Part shown: one piece after another, positions 1-5,694 of the stretch | How the letters are laid out: each line of letters begins with the position of its first letter | Position numbering within the stretch: the first letter of the stretch is position 1 | Assembly: GCA_946886975.1 (NCBI GenBank) | Contig: CAMPJV010000110.1 | Span: 1-7,889 of the forward strand | DNA from: an uncultured Taibaiella sp. | GTDB lineage: Bacteria; Bacteroidota; Bacteroidia; Chitinophagales; Chitinophagaceae | Length of the DNA stretch: 7,889 bases | Direction of reading: 5' to 3' | The notes under the pieces: model-generated | Databases searched by the model: none | Seen by the model: only the letters and a program-made list of their open reading frames with translations | Told to the model about the DNA's origin: nothing | Position numbers and translations under genes: made by a program

Positions 1-1
1 A

Positions 2-601
2 AGAAACCTGAGATTTGAGACTGGATTATTTGAAGTACATGGCGGGCTGGAGATAAATCTTTTGGCTGTCGATATTGACCGTGCAAAGGTGAGCCCCTAC
101 GTATTTGCCGGGGTGGCTGCTTTTTACCACAACTCTTACACTGATGGACTAAATGGCGAAAAGGTTTACCTACGGCCTCTCAGCACCGAAGGTCAGGGCA
201 TTCCAACTTATCCAGACAGAAAGCAATATAGTAATGTGAATGTGGCTTTCCCGATCGGAGGTGGTTTGAAGTTCTTTATTGGAAAGACGCTGATGATCAC
301 TACTGAGCTAGGCTTTCGCTATACTGCCACAGATTATCTTGATGATGTGAGTAAATCTTATGTGAGTCTTGACACCCTTTTTGCTTATAGAAGCCAGCAA
401 TCCGTAGATCTTTCCTTCCGTGGAGACGAAGTACAGGGATGGGAGGGCAACTATCCAAATTACAAGTATCAGCGAGGAGACAGTAAGGCCAACGATTGGT
501 ACTGGTTCGGGGGACTTTCCATAGCTGTTTACTTTGACGCATTTGGCAATATGAAAGAATACTGGCAGACAAAGTGTCCAGCATTGTTCGGGAACCGATA
601 A
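2..601 (+). CDS. DUF6089-type outer-membrane beta-barrel protein (3' part)
   Basis: The reading frame is open from the first complete codon in the window, so the gene starts upstream and only about 199 C-terminal residues are seen. A TTG at 62 lies inside the frame and is not a credible start. The visible part has the alternating polar/aromatic strands of an outer-membrane barrel: SPYVFAGVAAFYHN, a glycine-rich strand (FPIGGGLKFFIG), and ELGFRYTATDYLDDVS. It ends with an NDWYWFGGLSIAVYF-like strand. The order 'SPY-F-G', 'PLSTEGQG', 'YPDRKQYS', 'GFRYT-TDYLDDVS' fits the DUF6089 family as I know it from Bacteroidota. The family is presumed to sit in the outer membrane and has no established molecular function. 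The last strand is followed by about 20 residues rather than ending on an aromatic, which is slightly unusual for a barrel. A strong terminator follows 25 bases later, so this is the last gene of its transcript. Confidence 0.82.
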   Translation, partial: RNLRFETGLFEVHGGLEINLLAVDIDRAKVSPYVFAGVAAFYHNSYTDGLNGEKVYLRPLSTEGQGIPTYPDRKQYSNVNVAFPIGGGLKFFIGKTLMITTELGFRYTATDYLDDVSKSYVSLDTLFAYRSQQSVDLSFRGDEVQGWEGNYPNYKYQRGDSKANDWYWFGGLSIAVYFDAFGNMKEYWQTKCPALFGNR

Positions 602-625
602 ATAGCACTAGAAAAATAAATACAG

Positions 626-650
626 AGCCTCGCTATGCGAGGCTTTTTAT
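626..650 (+). terminator. Rho-independent terminator of the DUF6089 gene
   Basis: A perfect 8-bp stem, AGCCTCGC (626-633) with GCGAGGCT (637-644), closes a TAT loop and runs into TTTTT at 644-648. It begins 25 bases after the stop codon of the barrel gene. Confidence 0.9.
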
Positions 651-689
651 TTGATCGCACCGATGTTGCCTAAAATAAAGTCAAGAGCA

Positions 690-722
690 TTGCGCTTTGG
701 ATAGTATTTCCCTATATCTTTG
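690..722 (+). promoter_or_regulatory. Bacteroidota-type promoter of the lipocalin-like gene
   Basis: TATCTTTG at 715-722 matches the Bacteroidota -7 consensus TAnnTTTG exactly. A TTG at 690-692 lies 22 bases upstream, within the known spacing range. A TTTG at 696-699 has a shorter, less usual spacing of 15. The start codon is 29 bases past the -7 box. No purine-rich ribosome site is seen, which is normal for this phylum. Confidence 0.65.
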
Positions 723-751
723 CGCATTAAATTGATACTAATCAGTCTTTT

Positions 752-1180
752 ATGAAAAAAGTAATGCTTTCTGCAGCGGCACTTATGGTGTTCTTCGCAG
801 CGTGTAACAAAAGTGATGACAACAATGCAACTCGTCAAGAGATGCTGGTGGGAACGTGGAATCTTACCGAGTGGGGATTTGATCTGAATCCTAATGGCAC
901 CATAGAACAAGGAGAAACAAGCCCAGTTGATACGACAATTTCGATGACTTCGATATTAAATAGCGATGGAACCGGAACAATGATCTCTCACCTCTCTGGT
1001 TTCGGAACTGACACTACAATGGTGAAATGGAGCCTTGTAAATGGTGACCAGGTTCTTAGAACTATAGATGGTACTGACACAAGCGATGTACATATAAAAG
1101 GCCTTGATGGATCAAAGCTTACCGTGCTTGAGGTAGACGGAGGATCTACAGCTCAATGGGGCGTCTATCAGAAACAATAA
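752..1180 (+). CDS. lipocalin-like lipoprotein with an EF-hand-like loop
   Basis: A 142-residue protein with a lipoprotein signal peptide: MKK, a hydrophobic stretch, then the lipobox FAAC with Cys18 as the expected lipidated residue. The following NKSDDNN is a flexible polar tether. The rest starts with LVGTWNLTEW (residues 32-41), the opening strand typical of Bacteroidota lipocalin-like proteins, and continues as alternating beta strands with many Thr and Asp residues. Residues 44-55 read DLNPNGTIEQGE. This fits the calcium-binding EF-hand loop at positions 1 (D), 3 (N), 5 (N), 6 (G), 8 (I) and 12 (E). The protein is expected to be membrane-anchored on the periplasmic side or at the cell surface. 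Its ligand is unknown, and calcium binding is inferred only from the motif. It has its own promoter and terminator, so it appears to be a single-gene transcript. Confidence 0.85.
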   Translation: MKKVMLSAAALMVFFAACNKSDDNNATRQEMLVGTWNLTEWGFDLNPNGTIEQGETSPVDTTISMTSILNSDGTGTMISHLSGFGTDTTMVKWSLVNGDQVLRTIDGTDTSDVHIKGLDGSKLTVLEVDGGSTAQWGVYQKQ

Positions 1181-1200
1181 TATTCCTTTGGTATTTTGTA

Positions 1201-1231
1201 AAAGGGCAGCTCTGGTAGCTGCTCTTTTTTT
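1201..1231 (+). terminator. Rho-independent terminator of the lipocalin-like gene
   Basis: The arms GGGCAGCT (1204-1211) and AGCTGCTC (1217-1224) form an 8-bp stem with one G-T wobble and a 5-base loop. A run of T follows at 1225-1231, and A residues precede the left arm. It starts 20 bases after the stop codon. Confidence 0.87.
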
Positions 1232-1255
1232 ATGTTCATAGGTAACCTGAAAAGT

Positions 1256-1320
1256 AAAAAAAGAACGCAGGAAGTATTTCTTGTGGTACGGCCAAGCACC
1301 CAAATACTTTACTTACCTGC
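1256..1320 (-). terminator. large bulged hairpin plus T7 run, terminator-like on the minus strand
   Basis: On the plus strand GCAGG (1267-1271) pairs with CCTGC (1316-1320), and AAGTATTT (1272-1279) pairs with AAATACTT (1302-1309). Six unpaired bases (1310-1315) form a bulge. Inside, 1285-1289 pairs with 1296-1300. In that inner stem one pair is A/C if the plus strand is transcribed but a G-U wobble if the minus strand is, and on the minus strand the stem is followed after four bases by seven T (1262-1256). Both facts point to a minus-strand RNA. It would face the plus-strand lipocalin terminator, so transcripts from both sides would end here. The bulge and the four-base spacer are not ideal for an intrinsic terminator. 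Confidence 0.5.
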
Positions 1321-1667
1321 ATCCCTTTTGTAGAGGTCTTGCATAAACCAGAAATAAAAAAGGTCATGCCATATAAATGGGCAGGCACTATCCACCGTTT
1401 TAGATGGTTCATTATTATAGCAGAATGGATGGAGGATAGGTCAGAGGAAATAACTCACCAGAGGAGAGGATGTGCCATTTTATGTCTAGGACTGAACGAT
1501 AAGGCTTGTGATTACTACAATCATAATGAGTAAGAAGATGATAGCTCTCATAGGGCTTGCTTTAGGTTGAGAGATTAGGTATATAATGCAAAGATTCGCG
1601 GATGGAAATTATCTGTCCTATTGCCCGCCCGTCCTTAACTTTTCTTTTAGATGCCCTTAACGATATA

Positions 1668-1689
1668 TAAACAAAAAGTGGGGAGCCAC
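1668..1689 (-). terminator. weak terminator candidate after tag
   Basis: On the minus strand GTGG-CTCC-CCAC gives a short 4-bp GC-rich stem, followed by TTTTTGTTT, 22 bases after the tag stop codon. The position is right but the stem is short, so some readthrough towards 1256-1320 is plausible. Confidence 0.35.
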
Positions 1690-1711
1690 GGCAACAACCA
1701 AGCCTATCAGT

Positions 1712-2296
1712 TTACTTCACTCTTCGGACCTCCTTGTGGCGGGGACAACTTAGCAGGTGATCATTGACCATACCTGAAGCTTGCATAAAGGCATAACAAA
1801 TAGTGGAACCAACAAACTTAAACCCCCTGCTTTGAAGGTCCTTGCTCATTGCATCTGACTCCTTGCTCTTTGAAGGTATCTGACTTGTGCTCGTCCAATT
1901 ATTGACAAGAGGTTGGTGGTTGACAAACTGCCAGATGTATGTATCAAAGCTTCCGAACTCTTTCCGAACTTCTAAGAACTTCTTTGCATTAGTTATTGTA
2001 GCCGTTACTTTCAGCCGGTTGCGGATAATACCTGCATCCTGAAGTAAGGCTTCTATCTTTTTGTCAGTGAACTTTGCAACCTTGGATGGATCGAAGCCAG
2101 CAAAGGCACTTTCAAAGTTCCTGCGCTTGTGCAGAACTGTCTTCCAACTCAGGCCTGCCTGGAAAGCATCCAGAATCATGAACTCGAATATCTTTTGATC
2201 ATCATGGAGAGGAACTCCCCACTCGGTGTCATGATATTCGTTCATAAGAGCGTCTTCGCCGGGCCAGGTGCAGCCCTTAAGTTGTTCTGCGCACAT
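1712..2296 (-). CDS. tag: DNA-3-methyladenine glycosylase I
   Basis: A 194-residue cytoplasmic enzyme, close to the usual family length. It removes 3-methyladenine from alkylated DNA by cleaving the N-glycosidic bond, the first step of base excision repair, and belongs to the helix-hairpin-helix superfamily. Visible family signatures: C-T-W near the start (Cys9, Trp11), YHDTEWGVP (21-29), QAGLSWKTVL, FVNHQP, and GFKFVGSTICYAFMQASGMVNDH. The expected zinc ligands are all present: Cys9, His22, His180 and Cys184, matching Cys4, His17, His175 and Cys179 of E. coli Tag. At the place of E. coli Glu38 this protein has Asp43 (LDAFQAGLSW), which keeps an acidic side chain. ATG at 2296 puts the start 12 bases after hisS ends, so the two are probably co-transcribed. 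Confidence 0.95.
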   Translation of the reverse strand: MCAEQLKGCTWPGEDALMNEYHDTEWGVPLHDDQKIFEFMILDAFQAGLSWKTVLHKRRNFESAFAGFDPSKVAKFTDKKIEALLQDAGIIRNRLKVTATITNAKKFLEVRKEFGSFDTYIWQFVNHQPLVNNWTSTSQIPSKSKESDAMSKDLQSRGFKFVGSTICYAFMQASGMVNDHLLSCPRHKEVRRVK

Positions 2297-2308
2297 GATG
2301 TGTTTCTA

Positions 2309-3697
2309 TTATCGGAGCATATCAATGGCCTCGTTGAGCGGAATCATTTGCTGCTCTCCTGTGGTAAAGTTCTTCAAGCTTATCAGTTGCTTCTCTCTTT
2401 CTTCATCACCGGGGAGCATTACAAAGGGAACAGCCCTTTTGTTCGCATACTTCATCTGCTTGTCGAACCTGGCAGAGTCGGGATATAGCTCTGCTGATAT
2501 ACCTGCTTCGCGAAGAGACTTTAAGACGGAAAGTGCATACCGCACATTGTCTCCACCAAAGTTTACAAGCATTACCTTGCTAGCAGCTTCGAGCTGTTCA
2601 GGGAAAATGTTCAGTTCCTCCATTACATCGTAGATCCTGTCGATGCCAAAGGACACCCCTACTCCACTCAATCCCTTCAGACCAAAGAGCCCGGTGAGAT
2701 CGTCGTAACGGCCACCACCGCCTATACTGCCCATTTTGACAGCAGTGGTGCTGACCTCCACTATAACTCCTGTGTAATAGTTTAGTCCACGGGCAAGGCT
2801 TATATCAACCTCCATAGTAGAAGACCATTCAAGTGAGGCAAGTTCGTTATGGTAAGAGAGAGTATCTCTAAGCTCACGAATACCGTTGAGGCCCATCTCG
2901 GAGTTTTTCATGAGCTCTTCATAGGCTGCAAGCTTTTCCTCATTTGAGCCAGCGACAGAGATTGTTTGCTGTATGCTGCTAATGCCTTCAGCCGAAATGC
3001 CTCTCTCGTGGAGTTCTTTTGCCACTCCTTCCCAAGCAATCTTGTCAAGTTTATCCAAAGCGATAGTTATATCCATCATCTTGTCGGGCATTCCGGCATT
3101 CTCTGCAATGCCCATTAACAGTTTCCGGCTGTTGATCTTTACAGTTACCTCTGGTATTCCAAGTTTGTGAAAGGCACCCTGGTAAATGCATAGTAACTCT
3201 GCTTCATTGATAAGAGATGTGCTTCCTACCACATCACAGTCGCACTGCCAGAATTCGCGGTAGCGACCGCGCTGAGGGCGGTCGGCACGCCAAACCGGCT
3301 GTATCTGATAACGGCGAAAAGGGAATGCCAGGTCATTCTGGTGCATCACTACGTAACGGGCGAATGGTATGGTAAGGTCGTACCTTAACGCTCTTTCTGT
3401 AACGACGGGAGATGAGTATGGCTTCCGTAGGAGCTTGTTCCATTCAGCAGTCAGCTTCTCTTTATCTGAGTCCTTCTTTTCATGTAAGCCATTGTTCAAT
3501 ATCTTAAAGATCAGTCTATCTCCTTCTTCGCCATACTTGCCTGTGAGCGTCACCAGGTTTTCCATAGCTGGCGTTTCCAGGGGCTGGAAGCCGTAGCTTT
3601 CGAAGATCTCCTTTAGAGTATTAAATATATACTGTCTCTTACGAACTTCTGAGGAAGAGAAATCCCGAGTTCCCTGCGGTATTGAAGGTTTAGACAT
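2309..3697 (-). CDS. hisS: histidyl-tRNA synthetase
   Basis: A 462-residue class II aminoacyl-tRNA synthetase that charges tRNA-His with histidine using ATP, in the cytoplasm. Landmarks: the PSIPQGTRDF N-terminus, motif 1 around GFQPLETPAME (36-46), LRYDLTIPFARYV (104-116), and motif 2 with WRADRPQRGRYREFWQCD (about 136-153). Next come the histidine-specific ARGLNYYTG (302-310) and motif 3 GVGVSFGIDRI (345-355). An alpha/beta anticodon-binding domain follows from about 371 to the end. The loop between motif 1 and LRYDLT is longer than in E. coli, which fits Bacteroidota enzymes. The ATG at 3697 is preferred: an in-frame TTG at 3706 would add three residues, but its last base overlaps the -7 promoter box. 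tag follows 12 bases downstream. Confidence 0.96.
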   Translation of the reverse strand: MSKPSIPQGTRDFSSSEVRKRQYIFNTLKEIFESYGFQPLETPAMENLVTLTGKYGEEGDRLIFKILNNGLHEKKDSDKEKLTAEWNKLLRKPYSSPVVTERALRYDLTIPFARYVVMHQNDLAFPFRRYQIQPVWRADRPQRGRYREFWQCDCDVVGSTSLINEAELLCIYQGAFHKLGIPEVTVKINSRKLLMGIAENAGMPDKMMDITIALDKLDKIAWEGVAKELHERGISAEGISSIQQTISVAGSNEEKLAAYEELMKNSEMGLNGIRELRDTLSYHNELASLEWSSTMEVDISLARGLNYYTGVIVEVSTTAVKMGSIGGGGRYDDLTGLFGLKGLSGVGVSFGIDRIYDVMEELNIFPEQLEAASKVMLVNFGGDNVRYALSVLKSLREAGISAELYPDSARFDKQMKYANKRAVPFVMLPGDEEREKQLISLKNFTTGEQQMIPLNEAIDMLR

Positions 3698-3703
3698 AAA
3701 GCT

Positions 3704-3733
3704 CAAAAGTAAAAACTAATGGGGACAGGACAA
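3704..3733 (-). promoter_or_regulatory. Bacteroidota-type promoter of hisS
   Basis: On the minus strand TTG (3733-3731) is followed after 19 bases by TACTTTTG (3711-3704), an exact TAnnTTTG. The hisS ATG begins only six bases after the box. If initiation occurs at the usual distance, the mRNA is leaderless or nearly so. Confidence 0.65.
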
Positions 3734-3755
3734 TAGGCGGGTCGGGCGAGTAGTA

Positions 3756-4211
3756 CTAACCGTACCTGGCAATGATGGCCTCGCAGGTTTTTTCGATCAT
3801 CGCGTATACCGGGAGGTACCCTTCCTCTTCTCCGTACCAGGGGTCTGGTACGGAGGCATTGCTATTGGCCTTTAGTTCATTAAGGAAGAAATCTACTTTA
3901 CTCATGTCCGCAGACGGACCACCGATGCGCCTGATCTCATCATAAACGTCATCTGCCATAGCATATATCTTATCGTAGCGCTGGAAGTCTGCAGATGTGA
4001 ACTTCTTTGCTTTCTGTGAAGAGATGTCGACGCCGTTGGTCTTGCACACTTTCTGTGAGTATTTGTGCGGGGCGGAGCCAATATGATAAGATTCGGTGCC
4101 GGCGGAGTCGATAACCCAGTCCAATCCTTTCTGCTTTGCCTTATGCTTTAATACGCCTTCTGCGATGGGAGAACGACAGATGTTGCCCAGGCAGACAATT
4201 AAGATTCGCAT
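3756..4211 (-). CDS. low-molecular-weight protein tyrosine phosphatase
   Basis: A 151-residue cytoplasmic enzyme that hydrolyses phosphotyrosine through a cysteinyl-phosphate intermediate. The P-loop CLGNICRS sits at the N-terminus (Cys7 nucleophile, Arg13 phosphate binding, Ser14), DSAGT is at 35-39, and the general acid is Asp123 in DPWYG. Length and order fit the LMW-PTP/arsenate reductase superfamily. The DPWYG motif and the lack of the extra redox cysteines of ArsC favour the phosphatase. The frame stays open 29 codons upstream, but that extension lies inside the neighbouring gene and has no family resemblance, so ATG at 4211 is chosen. In other bacteria such enzymes often act on tyrosine kinases of polysaccharide export. 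No kinase is seen here, so the substrate is unknown. Confidence 0.93.
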   Translation of the reverse strand: MRILIVCLGNICRSPIAEGVLKHKAKQKGLDWVIDSAGTESYHIGSAPHKYSQKVCKTNGVDISSQKAKKFTSADFQRYDKIYAMADDVYDEIRRIGGPSADMSKVDFFLNELKANSNASVPDPWYGEEEGYLPVYAMIEKTCEAIIARYG

Positions 4212-4216
4212 GGATG

Positions 4217-4224
4217 CAAATGTA
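4217..4224 (-). promoter_or_regulatory. -7 promoter box of the tyrosine phosphatase gene
   Basis: TACATTTG on the minus strand is an exact TAnnTTTG, five bases before the phosphatase ATG and one base after the stop codon of the upstream gene. No good TTG is seen at the expected distance upstream, so this box may be weak. The gene may also be read from the upstream promoter. Confidence 0.4.
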
Positions 4225-4225
4225 G

Positions 4226-4666
4226 CTATTCTGACGCTCCAGCGTTTTTCATGAACCTCGTTGCAAGGGAGCTGACCGTTGCCTGACCACCAATGCAACC
4301 TTCCAGAGTGAAGATATCTGTCTTATCTGACTTAAGATCTTTAAATATGGACGCAGCCAGCTCTAGATTCTTTGCTAGAAGGGCTTTGAAGGCATAGATC
4401 CTCACTGCAGGGCTTTCGTCTTTTACCAAGAGTAAAAGGTCCTGATCGGTGGCTGAGGCAAGAAGATTATCGTAGTTTTTATATTGCTCTGAGTAGCTGC
4501 CTGCAAAGCCAACGTATGGGGATTCGTAGTTGCCGTTCTGAGATATTCGTGCAACTATGGTGGCAAGGACAGCGTTACTGCCAGGAGATGAAGCGCCTTT
4601 TCCCTTCTGGGCTATGGCAGCATTGGCAAAGAGGAGAATAGATAACATCAGAACCAAGTACTTCAT
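4226..4666 (-). CDS. small secreted protein with a HEAT-like helical segment
   Basis: A 146-residue protein I cannot assign to a characterised family. It begins with a Sec signal peptide (MKYLVLMLSILLFANAAIAQ) with likely cleavage after Ala19 in AIA-Q, and has no lipobox, so it should be periplasmic or released. A short basic Gly/Ser linker follows. Residues about 66-112 are alpha-helical, with the pattern LLASATDQDLLLLVKDESP followed by AVRIYAFKALLAKN. That resembles one to two HEAT-type repeats, where 'SP-VR-YAF-AL' marks the turn and second helix. The tail holds LEGCIGG with the only cysteine of the mature protein (Cys124). HEAT-like repeats usually mediate protein contacts, so a scaffold or accessory role is an inference. 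The stop codon lies 14 bases before the phosphatase start. Confidence 0.72.
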   Translation of the reverse strand: MKYLVLMLSILLFANAAIAQKGKGASSPGSNAVLATIVARISQNGNYESPYVGFAGSYSEQYKNYDNLLASATDQDLLLLVKDESPAVRIYAFKALLAKNLELAASIFKDLKSDKTDIFTLEGCIGGQATVSSLATRFMKNAGASE

Positions 4667-4762
4667 CGCGGGCTTTTTCTAAGGATGCAGTTTTGGGCTA
4701 TATTCCACAAACCAATGGTGCTATAGGCTAATAATCATTTATTTCTCTCAAATTTGCGTGTC
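4667..4762. promoter_or_regulatory. divergent intergenic region between the secreted protein gene and the glycosyltransferase gene
   Basis: This 96-bp region must hold promoters for both directions. On the plus strand CAAATTTG at 4749-4756 matches TAnnTTTG at seven of eight positions and lies six bases before the glycosyltransferase ATG, but no TTG is at the expected upstream distance. On the minus strand the best box is TTGGTTTG, also seven of eight. Neither is convincing alone. Confidence 0.35.
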
Positions 4763-5686
4763 ATGAGCTATGCCTATAAAGTTTCTGCTGTTATCTGTTC
4801 TTACAACAGGGCAAGGTTTATAGTAGACGCAGTGGAGAGTATTTTTAACCAGGATTATGACAAAGCCAAGTATGAAGTCATAGTGGTGGACAATAACAGC
4901 ACTGATAATACTCTGGAGGTGCTTGCCAAATACAAAGAAGAACATCCTGAATATAACTTTAGATATGTAGTAGAGCATCAGCAAGGAGTAGCCTTTACCC
5001 GGAACCGATGCGCGAAAGAGGCACAAGGAGAGATAGTCGCCTACCTAGATGACGACAGTAAAGCCCAACCAGGGTGGCTGGAATTCACTACCCATTTCTT
5101 TGATATGCATGCGGATGTATATTCCGTTGGCGGAAGGATAATTCCCTATTTTCTGACTGGGATCCCTGATTGGTATTCCAAATACTTCTTTGGGCTGGTG
5201 GGAAGGTTTGACCAGGGAGAGCATGTAAAGAGACTAACGGGACAGAGATATCCGTGCGGAGCTAATATGGCTTTCAGAAAAAGAGTGTTTGAGGAGGTAG
5301 GGTACTTTAACACTGCGCTTGGCAGAAGCGGAACGGGGCTCCTGGCCAATGAGGAGAAAGATATCTATATGCGAATCCTCGCTCATGGGAAAAAGGTCTA
5401 TTACCTGCCGAATGTTGAGGTGCTGCATGCCGTTGAAGCTAACAAGTTCGACAAGGACTACGTGAAAAGGCATAGTATGGGCATAGGCGGTGGGGAAAGG
5501 CTAAGGCTGACCGGCGATACGGCAGCTCTCGTAAAGAAATTCCTGGAATATTTTGCCAAATGGGGCTATGCTGTGGTGTACGGCCTCGGCTTCGTATTAA
5601 AAGGACAGTGGTCTAAGTTCTATATGCTGGAACGATTCAGGTGGTGGGTGATGGAAGGTTTTCTGAACCCGGACAAGGCTAAGTAA
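4763..5686 (+). CDS. family 2 glycosyltransferase
   Basis: A 307-residue inverting glycosyltransferase with a GT-A fold. It begins with the nucleotide-sugar binding strand VSAVICSYNRARF (7-19), then EVIVVDNNSTDNT (38-50) and GVAFTRNRCAKEAQGEIVAYLDDD. Asp96-Asp98 give the metal-binding DXD-type motif. PCGANMAFRK (164-173) and the acceptor-side acidic motif NEEKDIYMRI (196-205) complete the catalytic core, and Glu197, Glu198 and Asp200 are candidates for the base. The C-terminal 50 residues are basic and aromatic and may lie on the inner membrane, but no clear transmembrane helix is seen. Donor and acceptor cannot be read from the sequence. Cell-surface polysaccharide or glycolipid synthesis is the usual role. 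ATG at 4763 is preferred over an in-frame TTG at 4754. No other glycan genes surround it. Confidence 0.9.
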   Translation: MSYAYKVSAVICSYNRARFIVDAVESIFNQDYDKAKYEVIVVDNNSTDNTLEVLAKYKEEHPEYNFRYVVEHQQGVAFTRNRCAKEAQGEIVAYLDDDSKAQPGWLEFTTHFFDMHADVYSVGGRIIPYFLTGIPDWYSKYFFGLVGRFDQGEHVKRLTGQRYPCGANMAFRKRVFEEVGYFNTALGRSGTGLLANEEKDIYMRILAHGKKVYYLPNVEVLHAVEANKFDKDYVKRHSMGIGGGERLRLTGDTAALVKKFLEYFAKWGYAVVYGLGFVLKGQWSKFYMLERFRWWVMEGFLNPDKAK

Positions 5687-5694
5687 CTAATCAA

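Larger units (their letters stand above)
1232..1711. other. gene-poor intergenic stretch, about 480 bp
   Basis: No convincing protein gene is seen on either strand. The only frame of note (1339-1533, plus) starts at a TTG. Its peptide is unordered in composition, has no family resemblance, and has no promoter box before it. I looked for hallmarks of RNase P RNA, tmRNA, SRP RNA and tRNA and did not find them. The stretch does hold a large hairpin with a T-run on the minus strand (1256-1320) and a weak terminator candidate behind tag (1668-1689). It could be a long 3' untranslated region, a decayed gene, or an unrecognised non-coding RNA on the minus strand. Confidence 0.6.

Noticed and set aside
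1339..1533. 64-codon open frame on the plus strand in the gene-poor stretch
   Set aside because: It starts with TTG, has no promoter box or family resemblance, and its amino-acid composition is unlike a folded protein. A chance frame is more likely.
1567..1587. TTGAGA and TATAAT on the plus strand, resembling a classical sigma-70 promoter
   Set aside because: The spacing is only about nine bases and Bacteroidota do not use this consensus. No gene follows.
2129..2633. Two overlapping plus-strand open frames across the tag-hisS junction
   Set aside because: Both are antisense shadows of well-supported genes, with no family resemblance.
3698..3706. TTG start of hisS three codons upstream
   Set aside because: It overlaps the -7 promoter element, and the family N-terminus is reached with the ATG at 3697.
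3756..4211. Reading the phosphatase gene as an arsenate reductase (ArsC)
   Set aside because: The CLGNICRS loop with a downstream DPWYG general acid is the phosphatase pattern. The extra redox cysteines of thioredoxin-linked ArsC are not in place and no ars genes are near.
4233..4248. Short palindrome followed by TTTTT on the plus strand, terminator-like
   Set aside because: The stem is only four pairs with a four-base loop, it lies inside minus-strand coding sequence, and no plus-strand gene ends there.
4212..4298. 29-residue N-terminal extension of the tyrosine phosphatase frame
   Set aside because: LMW phosphatases begin just before the P-loop. The extension overlaps the upstream gene's coding region and lies upstream of the TACATTTG box.
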